From NCBI GenBank assembly GCA_021464525.1, contig JADRCO010000639.1, forward strand, positions 1 to 29,161: a DNA stretch of 29,161 nucleotides, written 5' to 3'. Made by a program: the position numbers and the translations under genes. The stretch is from Rhizophagus sp. LPA8_4_AMF (Eukaryota > Glomeromycota > Glomeromycetes > Glomerales > Glomeraceae). This document shows positions 1 through 11,633 of this stretch, one piece after another; position 1 is the first letter of the stretch, and every line of letters begins with the position of its first letter. The notes beneath the pieces are model-generated. The model was given only the letters and a program-made list of their open reading frames with translations. It searched no databases and was not told the origin of the DNA.

Positions 1-133
1 GTGGCGATGTGTAATAAACATCGGATTCAAATTTTTTTTTTTTTTTTTTTGATCAAATTTCTATTTTCAATTTTTTCATTTTTCATTTTTTTTTTTTTAA
101 AAAAAACAAAAATAATAATAAAAAAAATTTTTT

Positions 134-142
134 ATGAGTTAA
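134..142 (+). promoter_or_regulatory. Two-codon upstream ORF before the first gene
   Basis: ATG-AGT-TAA lies at 134-142 and stops one base before the ATG at 144 that I take as the main start. A scanning ribosome would meet it first, so it could lower translation of the main frame. This holds only if the transcript starts upstream of 134. The rest of 1-143 is poly-T and poly-A tract; a short dyad (CGATGT / ACATCG) lies at about 6-23. Confidence 0.3.
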
Positions 143-143
143 A

Positions 144-3103
144 ATGGTCAAATATAAATTATATTATTATATTATAATACTTTTGATCATTAAATGTGTC
201 TTTGGAGATTTAGATGATTTAAAGGTAAAAGAAAGAACGTGGAAAGAAGATACAGAAGGTAATATTGTAAAATTCTTTTACATGTATGATATATTACTAT
301 AACTTTTACAAATGTACTCTTTTTTTTACAAATTTTTTATTTAGGCTTATTGTATGTAGCAGGATGTAGTGCATTTCAAGATGATAGTTTAAGATTATTT
401 ATAGTAGGAAATAGATTAAATAGTACATATTTAAAACAAACGTCAATTCTTGCAAATGGAACAATTGTTAATATATTATTGGATTCATGGGGACTTCCAC
501 TTGGAATTCAACCTAATACAGTATCTCCTATCAGTAATAAAAATGTATTATTTGCTTATGTTAATGGAACAGATGGAAAAATAGATATAAATAATCCTAT
601 ACAAAAAGATACTTGGGCTGGTATTGCTGATGAACAAGGAAATTTATTATATCGTGTCTTATTAATGAAGAATAATGAATTTAATGAACATGATAAAATA
701 AATATGTTTGGTATAAATACTGCTCATCAATTAGTTGCAAATACTAATACTTTTATATACGTATATTATAAAAAGATTGGAACAAAATGTAATACTATTG
801 AGTGGAAATTATTTGATGATAAAGCGAATCTTATTGGAGTAAATCATTTAAAAATGGAATATGGATGTGTTCATTCATATAATACAAAACCAACATTTGA
901 TGGAGGATTTTTGATTGCATGGTCAGTAATAGCAACTTCACCTTCTCATAGATCAAATATTACATCATCTTCAACATCATCACCAAAAGTTAAAAATCAG
1001 GTTTATGCAGTATTTTTAGAACCAAAATCTGAAATAAGAAAAACTTTACCATTTGTAATATTTTCAAGTACAATTGCTCATGAAATTAAAATATTAGCAT
1101 GTACAGGTTCAGTTATTGGTAAAGGTTTTAACTGTTTTTTACAAGAATTATTGAATAAAAAAAAAATACGATCTTATCAAATAAATTTTTTATCTAGTGG
1201 TATGATACATAATGTTGTTCCAATTGAATTTCAAATTATCAATAAAAAATCTACTTTTGGTGATTTTTTAGATATAGTTGGTATACCTCTTCAATATGGT
1301 GGTTTTTTACTTGTTAGTAGTAGTTTAAGACAAAATCCTTTTGAATTATTAAATCCAATTCATAATAATACAAAAATTCATAGTATTTTGGATTTATTTC
1401 AAGCTGATGGAAGTTTAATTAAAGAAACTTTTGTGGAAATCATTTTTACTGGTGGTGCTTGTTTGTTTCGTAATAATACTGTAGTATTAACTGGACTTTC
1501 AAGAAATTGGTGGGATCCTTATAAATTTCAAACTTTATCAATTTTTACAATTGATCTTCCAAAATTTCATGATGAAGATAATGGTTATCAAAATTTAAAT
1601 ATATATTCTTCTTATCCTGCTTTAAATGAAGAAAATATTGAAATTACAAAAGAAACACCTCAATTTAGATTATCATTAACTTATCGTGGTGTCGTAGAAA
1701 AAAGTGGTCAAGGTTCAATTCATATATTTCAAGCAGATAATGATAAATATCCTCGTTTAACAATACCTCCTAATTTAATTAATTTAGTAAATGAAAATGA
1801 AAAATTTACAAAAATTAATGTTTTATTACTTTCTTCAACTTTAAATATGCCTGAAACAAAATATTATATTACTGTGGATGATGGTATGGTAGAAACTAAT
1901 GAATTGGCTGAACCTTTACCTGGTGTTAAACCTGCTATTTGGAATTTCACTACAAAAAAAGATTTTACTATATATTCTGAAAAAGTGAATGTATTACTTC
2001 GTTTTAATCCTGATGCTTTACCTCATTTTCTTAAAGATTTTGATGAAACAATTAAAACAATAAAATACGAATTATCAACTTTCCTTCCAGTAAATTTTGA
2101 TCGTTTATCAGCTTCAAAATGGTATTTTGATAATGGAAATGAACATTCTTATATACTTCTCCCAATACAAATTTCTCCTGGAAATCCTTCCTCATTACGT
2201 TTAGTATCTGATTTAAATGATTTAATAACAAATTCACAATATACAAATTTGAAAAATGGTTCTATGACGAAATATCTTGATAGTAAATATGGTGCTCCTA
2301 TCAAAGAGAATTTTTTTGTACAAAATATGCTTTTGTTAATATTAGCTGGATGTTTCGTTATGATTGTTGGAATATTATATATTTTTGCAAATATACGTGA
2401 TAGTGAAGCAAGAAACATTGCTGTACCACAATTCGCTTTAATATTATCGGATTTTTCTTTAGATTTATTATTCATTGTAACACATTCAAAAGATATTCCA
2501 TTTCTATTCATTCCTTCATTAATCTTTTCAGTATTTCCATGTACTTTTAATTTATTTTGGTCTATTTATATAGTAATAATTGAAGCGATGCATAATGAGA
2601 AATTTTTACTTTGGTTTAAATTAAATAATGCTATAGCTTCAACTTTTACAGTATTAGCTTCAACTGAAGTTGAAGTTCTTAGTATATTAAATTCGAGAGC
2701 AGGTGGTTTTAAAGTATTACAAGCTCCATGGAGTAATTGGGCCGATCATATGATTTTTATGGGAAGTGCTATTGGCTTTGTTATAGAAGATGTACCTCAA
2801 TTCATCATCCAAGTTATATATAAATTAAATACTGCATCATATTCAATAATCCCATTTTTAACATTAGTCACTTCTTCATTGGTAATTTTTCATGCTATAG
2901 TCGGAAAGTTATATCTTGGTATTGTTCATTGGAAACATAATCATAAACCTAGTATTGTACCTAGAGAACAACAATACGAAACGACGCATGATGATGATAA
3001 ATTTAAAGTCAATGTTTCACTTAAAGGCAAAAATAAAAGTATGCGTGCTCAAATCGATGAAAGTGATGTGAGAAGCATTAGTGGTGAATTTGGTTATATT
3101 TAA
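144..3103 (+). CDS. Large secreted-domain, C-terminally polytopic membrane protein, function unknown
   Basis: Two exons, 144-258 and 345-3103, joined in phase 1 across an 86-bp GT-AG intron, give about 957 aa. Exon 1 supplies a start Met and a hydrophobic signal peptide (residues about 4-21, ending near VFG). The long frame seen from 350 has no ATG at its head, so the upstream exon is needed. Residues about 25-690 form a large, probably extracytoplasmic domain with many N-x-S/T sites and a beta-rich look. From about 699 there are five or six membrane segments (roughly 699-722, 730-753, 758-785, 800-820, 838-866, 871-898), followed by a short charged tail. A motif EDVPQFIIQ (near 854) recalls the ED-PQ-Q motif of XK-type membrane proteins, but that likeness is weak. 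I do not recognise a named family. It converges on NOC2. Confidence 0.85.
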
Positions 3104-3401
3104 GGAGGCAAAGATAATGAAGAAGTATAAGTCAAGAAGATATGATGAATTTGTTGATATTCTTTACAGATAATAATAATAATAATACAAATAACAATAG
3201 AAATAGAAGTATAGAATATAATAACCAATCATATATATTATATATAATATATATATATATATATACAGATATATTATTTATTGTAAATAAAAAAAAATTT
3301 TTTTTAATTATCTTGTTCCTACAATTTTTTTTTTTTTTTAAAAAAAAAAAAAAATTTTCAGCAACCTAACAATTTTAAATTATCTCAATTAATTAATAAC
3401 A
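3104..3401. other. Convergent intergenic spacer with low-complexity tracts
   Basis: About 300 bp separates the stop of the membrane-protein gene from the NOC2 stop on the other strand. It contains AAT-rich DNA, a (TA)n run at about 3234-3264, a T15 run directly followed by an A15 run near 3325-3354, and presumably both polyadenylation regions. I see no gene. Confidence 0.6.
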
Positions 3402-6400
3402 TTAATAACTTACAGATTCCATTAATTTTCTTCGTTGCTCTTTTAAATTCCTAATTTTTTTCGCATATGCTCCCAGGGGCGTCGAATCCATGTTAACATT
3501 TCTCAAAAACGATTTCTATTCACATATTTAACAAAATAAACTTATAATAAATGTTAAGAAAAATCTTGAAAATTTACATTTACTCATACCACTTTTTCGG
3601 TATCTCCAGGTCCAAAATCAACATGTTGTCGATGTTGTTCAATAAATTTTCCATTTTCTTCAAACTATAATAAATAAAATAAAATAAGTGTTGGAAAAAT
3701 TAAAAAATATTTGTATAAAAGTGTATCAGTTAAGTGTATCATTAGTGTATTAGTGTAATTTTATTATTTAACATACCTTTTGAACTAAATGTTGGAACTG
3801 TTTATTTATTTTAAATTTTTTGGAATCTTTAATAAATCGTTTAATCTAAATAAATAAATATTATTATCATTATTTGTAATAATAATTATTATTGATCAAA
3901 AAAATAACTATAGACGTACTTGAAAGACAGCTGGTATTATTAATTCTGGGAAAGCTATTGATAAACAATAACTTGCATAGTACTCTAATAAAATCTCAGT
4001 AAGCTCTTCACATATTCCTTCCTATAAATTATAAATCAAATAAATGTTCAAAATAATATTACTTTATCAACGACGTAATAATAATACCTGATATACGCTT
4101 GTATGTAAATAATTTTTTGGTGCCTTCAAATGTATTGTAAAATCCAATGGTTTCAATGTAGAAGGTTTTGCATTTCTGCGCACTTCAGCAGAATGCAAAA
4201 TTTCAAAAAGGTAAGGAGCAAGCGGAATATAAGTCCCAGTTTTTTGTGCTAAACGTATTAATGCACGCATACAATGAAATTGAAGTGGGATATACTGTGC
4301 AGAAGGATTTAATCCTAATACTCCGATGCATACTTGAACCAATGGGTAGATCAATTCCTGTAAAGAATTTTGCCCAGTAGTTGCAACACGTTGTTCGTCA
4401 CAATATGTTGCCAACACTTCGGACCAAAGTTCAATACAATGTATATATTGCCAATTATATACTGCATTAAACGTTTCCTAAAATAAAATTTAAAGAATTC
4501 GTAAGAATGAACTGAAAATATTAAATATTACAATTAAAAACTTTTGCAATACCTCACTTTTCATATTCATGGAATTCCTAAGATGAATAGCTAACTGTCT
4601 AATGTATCCAAAGGCAGACTGATAAGAGCTCTTAAAGTCAAGTCCATAAATCTCAATAGCACAATTTCTCATAAGATTAATGGAAGGTAGTGTAAAAATT
4701 GAAGTTTCTTTACAACCTCGAACAAATGTAGTATAAATGCCCTAATAAATTAAAATTTTAAATTTTTGTCCCTGCATATTATTTCTTAAATCATCTTTTA
4801 CCTTAAGGCAAAGATCGACAAACGGAGGTGGAGCAACCAATGCAAGCTTTCGAATATTGATAAAGGCTACAACTCGAACTTTATCTTCTGCAGTTCCCCA
4901 ATGTTGTAATAATACCTTCAAGTATTGGCCCGCCAATTTTGGAAAACATGAGTAATAGGGAACTAATTTTTCTGCTTCCTTGATGATAAAATATAGCGTA
5001 TCATTTTCCGTTAATTGTTTAAGGATATAAAGAACACTATTTAAGAAGGACTTCACTAAAGTTTGTATTGATTTCCATTTACGGCGCGAGCAAATTGACT
5101 TTCTACATAATATTGAAGTTGTTAAAAAAACAGAGAAAGAAAGAGATTTTGAAAGAAATATACTTACGGATTTTTTGCATCAGAATCCTTAACGTTCAAA
5201 TGATGATCAAAAGCATCAGGAACATGTTTCAAGCAAACTACCACCAGATTATTAAACACTTAAATAATTTTTATAAGAAAAATTGCTTAATATTAAATCC
5301 TTGAATATCAAATTATTTATTACACACACACACACGCATATATATAACATACCTGATGGACTGGATATTTTATACGCAAATGACTGTATAACTTCATCTT
5401 GATTAATATGTGTTGCCGCACGAAAAGCCAAAACTAATTTATGTGTAGATCTCAAGGACTTGCTCTGAAATTTTTTTTTGTATAAAATTATATTAACCTT
5501 TATAAAAGTTGCAAAAGATTTGTAATCTATTTTATAAATACCTCAGTTATAGTAGATACCCATTTATCAATCATTTCAGTCGTTAAATCCTGAACATTCT
5601 CATTACTAATATCATCATCTAATTCAAATTCCTTCAAAGCTGCTTTTTCCTCTTTTTCATTAATATCCTCGTTCAAACTCTAGTAACAAATAAGTAATCA
5701 AATACTTCAACAAATTATCTGTAAATTATACACTTAAATATTTTTACCTCATTTTCACTATTAGATTCTTCTTCGATTACAATATCATCCTCATCACCAT
5801 CATCTTTTTCACTATTTGATTCAAAATCTGATACGTCGAATTCTATTAACTCTTGATCATTTGTCTTTAAATAATTATAAAATTCTGGATCTTTAAGTTC
5901 TAATTCCTCAATTTGTTTCTTAAGTTCTAAAGCATCCTTCTGCACAGACAACTTTTGCCTGTAAGATTTTGATTGTTTATAATTTTGATCATCACCATCA
6001 TCTTCTTTATTAATTACATCAATTAGTTCTGTTCTTTCTTCATCATCACTAGCTTGGAAGATCTCATCATCATCCTCTTCTAAAGATTCTTCATTTGAAT
6101 CTGATAACGCAAGATCTTTCATTCCTTTTAACCTAATATTTATAATATAAATATAATTCCTTGTTGAGTTCCATAAAATAATCCATAATGATAAATTTCT
6201 TACTTAACAACTTCTTCGCTTATTAAATCATCGCTGTCAACAAGTTTTTGATCAGTTTTCATATTTTTGGGCAAATCAATATTATTGTTTTCATTTGTAT
6301 CTTCATTTCTCGATAATCTTTTTTTAAATTGACGTCTCTCAACACTTTTTTTAAATTTTTGTACTTTACGTCGTTTCTCTATGGTTTGTTTTAAGTTCTT

Positions 6401-6439
6401 TTTTTCAAACTTTTTTGTTGCTTTCTTATTTTTCGTCAT
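3402..6439 (-). CDS. NOC2: Nucleolar complex protein 2 (Noc2)
   Basis: Noc2 partners Noc1/Mak21 and then Noc3 to carry pre-60S particles from nucleolus to nucleoplasm. Twelve exons fit with GT-AG borders in phase: 6204-6439, 5748-6132, 5542-5679, 5353-5464, 5168-5258, 4802-5102, 4553-4741, 4088-4477, 3920-4021, 3777-3845, 3590-3664, 3402-3515, giving about 733 aa, close to yeast Noc2. The start at 6439 gives MTKNKKATKKFEKK, matching the basic start of yeast Noc2; an in-frame ATG at 6496 would add 19 residues. Seen features are the basic N-terminus, an acidic stretch, a KDPEFYNYLK-like motif, and the family block IRQLAIHLRNSM...YNWQYIHC. The C-terminus contains TPLGAYAKKIR. A (CA)n microsatellite sits in the intron at about 5322-5336. 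The last exon carries a GTAAGT site just before its stop, so a longer tail is possible. Confidence 0.93.
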
Positions 6440-6686
6440 TTTTTTTTCTAACATATAGATTATCGAAATTTTCTTTTTTATATGTTGATCGTTCATCAGA
6501 TTCTATATTTGGGAATCTTAAAGCCGGGTAACTTGGCTGGGCATTAAGGAATATGTTATCACGCCAAAAACACACGTCTTTATTTGGTATATTTAGTCTG
6601 AATTCTACTCTAACCTTAAATGATATTATTTATTTTTGTATTCTGAAAACCAATTTCTGCTTTGCGATTCACATTTGTATTTCACC
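6440..6686. promoter_or_regulatory. Head-to-head promoter region of NOC2 and CWC2
   Basis: Only 247 bp lie between the start codons of NOC2 (-) and CWC2 (+), so one region must serve both 5' ends. The part at about 6515-6600 is richer in G and C than the surrounding DNA and includes a CCGGGTAACTTGG-like stretch. I cannot place a TATA box or factor site with confidence. Confidence 0.5.
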
Positions 6687-8274
6687 ATGAAACCTGCAAG
6701 GAAACAGGTACGAACATTATTAAAATATACATCTTTTTATTTACACAGTTTCATTATTCAACTCGCTTATGTAGGTAGACGATTCCATTCTTAAAGTAGG
6801 GCCGAACAGAGTTAATTCTGATCAGCAAGGAACTTTTTATAATATTTGGTATAATAAATGGTCTGGAGGAGAAAGATCGTCAAAATTTACAAGGTAAGGT
6901 TTTATCTATTTGATTTTATGAAGTTCAAACAATAAACTTTAAATCTCTTTTAGGGAAAAAGCAAAAACTCGTTGTAACGTAAAGCTTGATGCTGGAGAAA
7001 CAAAAGGTGATAAAATATCTAATACGTATTTTTGCCTTTATTTTGCAAGAGGATGTTGTCCATTTGGGTAAATGCTCCTAATTAAATATTTACGTTCCTT
7101 TGTAAATTCTTTGCAATATCTAATTAATTCTTAATATCCTAATTTTCTAACAGGTACGAATGTAATTATTGGCATAGAATACCAACAGATTCAGATCCGG
7201 TTGATACGACTATTGATCCTTTCGGACGAGATAAATTTGATGAATATCGTGAAGATATGGGTGGTATCGGCTCTTTTAATAGAGAAAATAGGACACTTTA
7301 TGTTGGACATGTGACAATTTGCCCTGATATGGAGGTTTTTACACTTTAATGTATTTTTAATTACATATGTTACATAAAAATATATTGTTAATATTTTTTC
7401 TGATATAGGATATTGTACGTAAACACTTTGGGGAATGGGGAGAAATTGAAAAAAGTAATTAGGCAAAATAATTGATTTTTATTATTAATTTCATTTTATT
7501 AATCATGTTTTTAATTATTAGTAAAAATACTAAAAGACAAGGGAGTTGCATTCGTGACATATACTAATTCTCTTAATGCTGAATTTGCAAAAGAAGCTAT
7601 GAGTAATCAGAGTTTAGACAATAATGAAGTAAGTGAAAGTAATAAAATGAAGTTAGTGTCATGTATTATATGAATTAATAAAACATTTAATAATTAACTC
7701 AATTAGGTGCTTAATGTAAGGTAAGGGAAAAATATTATATTTTTGAAATAAAGATTATACAAATGGTCATTTGATAATATAATCAATATACAATATGATT
7801 TTTGGTAGATGGGCTACAGATGATCCTAATCCTAAAGCTAAAGCAGAATTTAAGAGAAAGGCAGAAGCTATGGCAGCACAGGCAATAATAAAAAGTCTCC
7901 CTGCTGAGTTTACATTATCAAATAATGATTATATCAATAAACGTCCTCGATTAAATGATGATATTAATCAAAATCCCTTAGTTTTAGAGGGAGGTCAAAA
8001 TTCGGATGATCTAGAGGCTTCTGTATATTATGAAGATCAACAATATGCCGGTCATCAGCCTAATATGGAAACAATAAAAACGAACTCATCTTTAAAAAAC
8101 AAATCAATTGTATCTGATGAAACTTTAGAAAATTTAAAAATTCTCTCACAGGGATTTGGCTCGGCAAATTATAATAAAATCAAAGAAACTACAACCGAAG
8201 CATTAACAGGATTGGCTGAATATGAAAGTGATGACGATAATGATGATCATGAAAGTGAAGAAGAGCATGGATAA
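6687..8274 (+). CDS. CWC2: Pre-mRNA-splicing factor Cwc2 (Cwf2)
   Basis: Cwc2 is a Prp19-complex-associated protein that contacts U6 snRNA and helps shape the spliceosome active site. Eight exons join in phase: 6687-6707, 6775-6893, 6954-7067, 7154-7334, 7409-7454, 7522-7628, 7707-7720, 7809-8274, about 355 aa (yeast 339). Domains in order are a Torus-like N-terminal segment, a CCCH zinc finger C74-x7-C82-x5-C88-x3-H92, and an RRM with RNP2 LYVGHV (133-138) and RNP1 KGVAFVTY (167-174). The family-typical VRWATDDPNPKAK follows the RRM. The tail is acidic, as expected. The first exon is 7 codons and the seventh is only 14 nt (GTG CTT AAT GTA AG). An ATG at 7795 lies in an intron and is not the start. 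It is head-to-head with NOC2. Confidence 0.94.
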
Positions 8275-9067
8275 CGGGATATAATGAAAAGGTAAGTGCT
8301 ATGCGTAAATAATGATTCTAATGGATACCGTATTATGGGTACAGATTACTAGTTAGGTTAGATGGTAATAAATAATTTCGGACATAAAAGTTTTTAGAAC
8401 CAACATGGTGATAAAAATATTAGTGAAATTATAATTTTAGCCAAAGCTAAACTATTTCAAGGTGATATATTAAAAAGCAAATAAATTATTTGTGGTAATC
8501 TAATTCCCGATTTCATACATATAATGGTATAAAAGAACGTTATATTTTAAGTATTTTAACTTGGGATTTGGTTCATCAGCCATGTGTGCATGAATACATA
8601 TAAATTTTGTGTACCCCAAAAATGTAACTTACGTTAAAGAGCGTCTTTTTGTGTGTTTGTGTTCCGTCTAAAAATTGTTAAAAAAAATTTCCCTTCATTT
8701 TGAGGTAAAACAACATTATTCCTTTTTCTTGGTTGCCAAAATTCACACCCACTCCTTCTATAATTTAATCTGGGCTTTTATTCCGTTCCATAACCCTTCA
8801 TAAACTAATTTTTAACCGGAGGTAATTTATTTGGTGTACATTCAACGGGACGTTCATTGTTTTTAAACTCATCTGACTGGCCTTGTAAGAAAAAAAGAAA
8901 ATTAAAATAAAATTTCTAACCAAGCGGTATTATACCACAGCACCTGGTAGTGTTACTCCAACCTATATTCGACGAATCAGGCAAGAAGCCATACCTCCCA
9001 AATCGAACCCATTCACTTACCGTCTCGAAAAAAAAAAAAAAAAACTTTTACGCACAATCTATATAAT
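8275..9067. other. Spacer between CWC2 and the CYRI gene
   Basis: This spacer should hold the CWC2 3' UTR and the CYRI promoter and 5' UTR. A donor-like AAAAG|GTAAGT occurs at about 8290-8297, just after the CWC2 stop. From 8700 onward the base composition is less AT-rich than usual intergenic DNA here; that part is described separately at 8805-9044. Confidence 0.5.
8805..9044. other. Island of open frames or SINE-like sequence before CYRI
   Basis: Two readings compete. On the minus strand, 8936-9023 and 8805-8881 can be spliced in phase (54-bp GT-AG intron, T-rich acceptors), ending in a protein-like NNERPVECTPNKLPPVKN and a stop; no upstream start was found, and further exons would run antisense through CYRI exon 1. 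On the plus strand, TAACCAAGCGG at about 8917-8927 resembles a tRNA D-arm/A box, a weak B-box-like TATTCGA follows, and 17 A residues (9028-9044) end the block, as in a SINE. I cannot decide between them. Confidence 0.3.
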
Positions 9068-10897
9068 ATGGGAATTATATTATCACATTTTAGTGGTAGG
9101 GTAAATGGTGACTCAACGGTGCCAGATTTGAACCTCGACCTCGAAAGTAAGTAATATATTTAAAAAAAAAAAAAGACTAAGTGAAGTCCCACCAGAATCA
9201 GTGCAAGGTGACTAAAAAGAAAATTTGTTACCGATGCTTAGTTTTTTCCAGAAAATAAACGAAACTTTAGCATATAATGGAAGCGGAAATCAAATAATAA
9301 CTATTTACTCCATAAGACCCGTGCGTATTTGTTTAGATAGCTATAGTTTATTTTTTATTTTATGTTTATATAATATAATTTATATAATTTATACAAATAT
9401 ATATTTCTAAATAAAAAAAAAGCGGCTGGGTCATAAATTATAGACTTTTTTTTAATGCATGGATTTTAAGACTTAATTACTTACATGAATTTGTTTTATT
9501 CAAGATGCCACACCAACACAAGAGGAATCAGATCTTTATGGACATGTTTCTGAACTCCTCCGACCAGTCAATGACCTTTTAGATTCTTTACGACATTATG
9601 AAGGATGCGGAGATCTAATTAGAAAAGCAATATCCAATCCTACACCTGACAATGAAGAAGAAGCTTGGCAAGCTGTTCAACCAGCAGTTGCAAAATTAAA
9701 ACAATATTTTGAGTATTCTGCTTCCTTGGGTATTAATTAATTTATTATTTATTATTGTTATTATTGTTGTTTTAAATAATTTTATTTATTTATTGTTATT
9801 CATTTTAGAGGATGCTTATCCTAAATTATTAAAAATACTATGTGAAGGGAATGTTCGAAAAAATATCGAACAATATCAAGCACTTACAAAATTGTTAGCA
9901 GAAATACTGGATTTTGCCTTCGAATTCGACTATTTGAAGGTTGTAGAAATCATATATTTTAAAATAGAGAAAATATACAGCAAAATATATATTATGAGAT
10001 ATTTATTCTAACGTTTTCGTAAAATATGACATTTAGATGAAAACACCATCAATTCAAAATGACTTTTCTTATTATCGACGAACACTGAGTCGAGGAAAAT
10101 TAGCAAATGAAGTTTGTTTTATTTTAAATTAATATCTCTAAATTTTATTCATCAATATTTTGAGCTAATATTAAGATATATAATCACCAGACGGATTTAA
10201 AAACCGCAATGATTGAGGACGAATTGGCAAACCGAATTTCCTTATTTTATGCATATCCTACACCAATGCTGAAGACAGTTACAGACGTAACGGCACTTTT
10301 TGTCAGTAAGGTAATACATAAATTGTTTAAATTTACCGATTTTTGGTAAATTATAAATTTATTTATCATATAATTTATTTAAATGAATTCTGAATTATTA
10401 CAAATGAAATTGTCTATTAATTGTATGACTGCCGTATACACATAAATAAATTATAACTAATGTTTTCGTTTTGGTTGTCATCATAGAATAACCTTGGCAG
10501 AAGCGTATCGGAATGTCTATCACTATTGGCAGCAGCGTGTTATCATGCGGTCACAAAGAAGAGAACTCACCGAACTGATTTTTTTTTACGAGTAATGGTT
10601 GTATCCATTATTTTATATGATCACATCGATCCCCAAGGAGCATTTATTAAACAATCACCGATTAATGTAAGTTATGATATATTCACTTTTGTTAAATAAT
10701 TTTTCCAGAATCTTATTAATATAAAATTAATTAATAAAATTCTTAAATAAAAAAAGATAAAATCATCAGTAAAAGCCATTCAAACCCACGGTATAAATGA
10801 ATGCTCAAATCTGATGTCTGCCTTACGTTTTAATACCAAACATTTAAATGATGAAACTACTCCAAAAAATATAAAGCAGCTATTGAGTAGCCATTAA
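9068..10897 (+). CDS. CYRI/FAM49 family Rac1-binding protein
   Basis: Animal CYRI proteins bind active Rac1 and restrain the SCAR/WAVE actin-nucleation pathway at membranes. Seven exons join in phase: 9068-9146, 9505-9729, 9809-9939, 10037-10111, 10191-10310, 10487-10666, 10757-10897, about 316 aa (human FAM49B/CYRIB 324). The start gives MGIILS, keeping the Gly2 N-myristoylation position. Conserved blocks, compared with the human protein as I recall it, are [53 protein letters not shown], and the C-terminal [18 protein letters not shown]. Arg159-Arg160 match the human Rac-binding pair Arg160-Arg161. A long ATG-less stretch in intron 1 (9225-9410) is not needed. I infer a role in Rac-dependent actin control at hyphal membranes; that role is not shown by the sequence. 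Confidence 0.92.
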
Positions 10898-11633
10898 ATT
10901 TTATATGTTATATTTTTGTTTTAATAGTTTTTTTTCATTATTTTGTTTTTATTGTTACTTTTACAATTTATTTTTTTTTTTTTTTAATTGAGAATGGGAG
11001 ACCGAAGTGGGCTGGACCTGCTTGCTTACCCCTTTAAGTTTGATTATTGTACCTATTATTGTTTCTTTTTTTTTCGGGCGAGCAAGTAGCTCCAATCAAT
11101 GTATTTTTAATTTTTTGAATTACCTTAATGGTTATAATTATTCTAAACTATGTAGATATTTACTGGTTTTCCCAATTTATTTACCATAAAATAACATGGT
11201 GTATATTACGGGAAGTTGAGTATAACTTTAACTTGACAAAATTGATTATTAATTTAACATGCTTTTTTTAATAGTCTCACCCGAATTTAGTAATTTACAT
11301 TGAATAAAAAAATTATTATTAATTATGTATATCATGGAAAAGTCCCATAAATAAAGATTTTAATCTTATAATATTACTATTTATCTGATCTAAATTTACT
11401 CAATGCAGATTCAGCCGTTATTTGATTCTATATTACAAAACCCTCAGAATTTTCTAAAGTTTGATAGTGAAAAGAGATGTGATATTACATATTAATAACC
11501 ATAACCATAACAGATTTATAAAAATAATCATTTTTTTGCAATAACAGGCCATTCTAACAAAAGTTTTTTTTTTTTTACTACAGAACTTGCTTTGTGATTA
11601 ATGAAAATAATAATTTTTTTTTTTTTTTTGATC
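10898..11633. other. Convergent spacer between CYRI and the Nem1-like gene
   Basis: This 736-bp AT-rich region holds both 3' ends. A GC-richer block at about 10990-11100 contains imperfect inverted arms (CTTGCTTACCC near 11025-11035 and GGGCGAGCAAG near 11077-11087). It could be a small dispersed repeat. The 60-codon plus-strand frame over it (11007-11189) has no features of a real protein. I see no other gene. Confidence 0.45.

Noticed and set aside
2052-2511. Two minus-strand frames inside the first gene
   Set aside because: They are antisense shadows of the long membrane-protein exon.
9090-9150. tRNA-like or SINE-like B box (GGTTCAAATC on the minus strand) near 9121-9135
   Set aside because: The same bases are exon 1 of the CYRI gene in plus-strand frame, splicing in phase to the conserved LDLENATPT; the tRNA stems do not pair.
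9225-9410. 61-codon plus-strand frame in CYRI intron 1
   Set aside because: It does not join either flanking exon in phase, and the direct splice 9146 to 9505 restores the conserved sequence.
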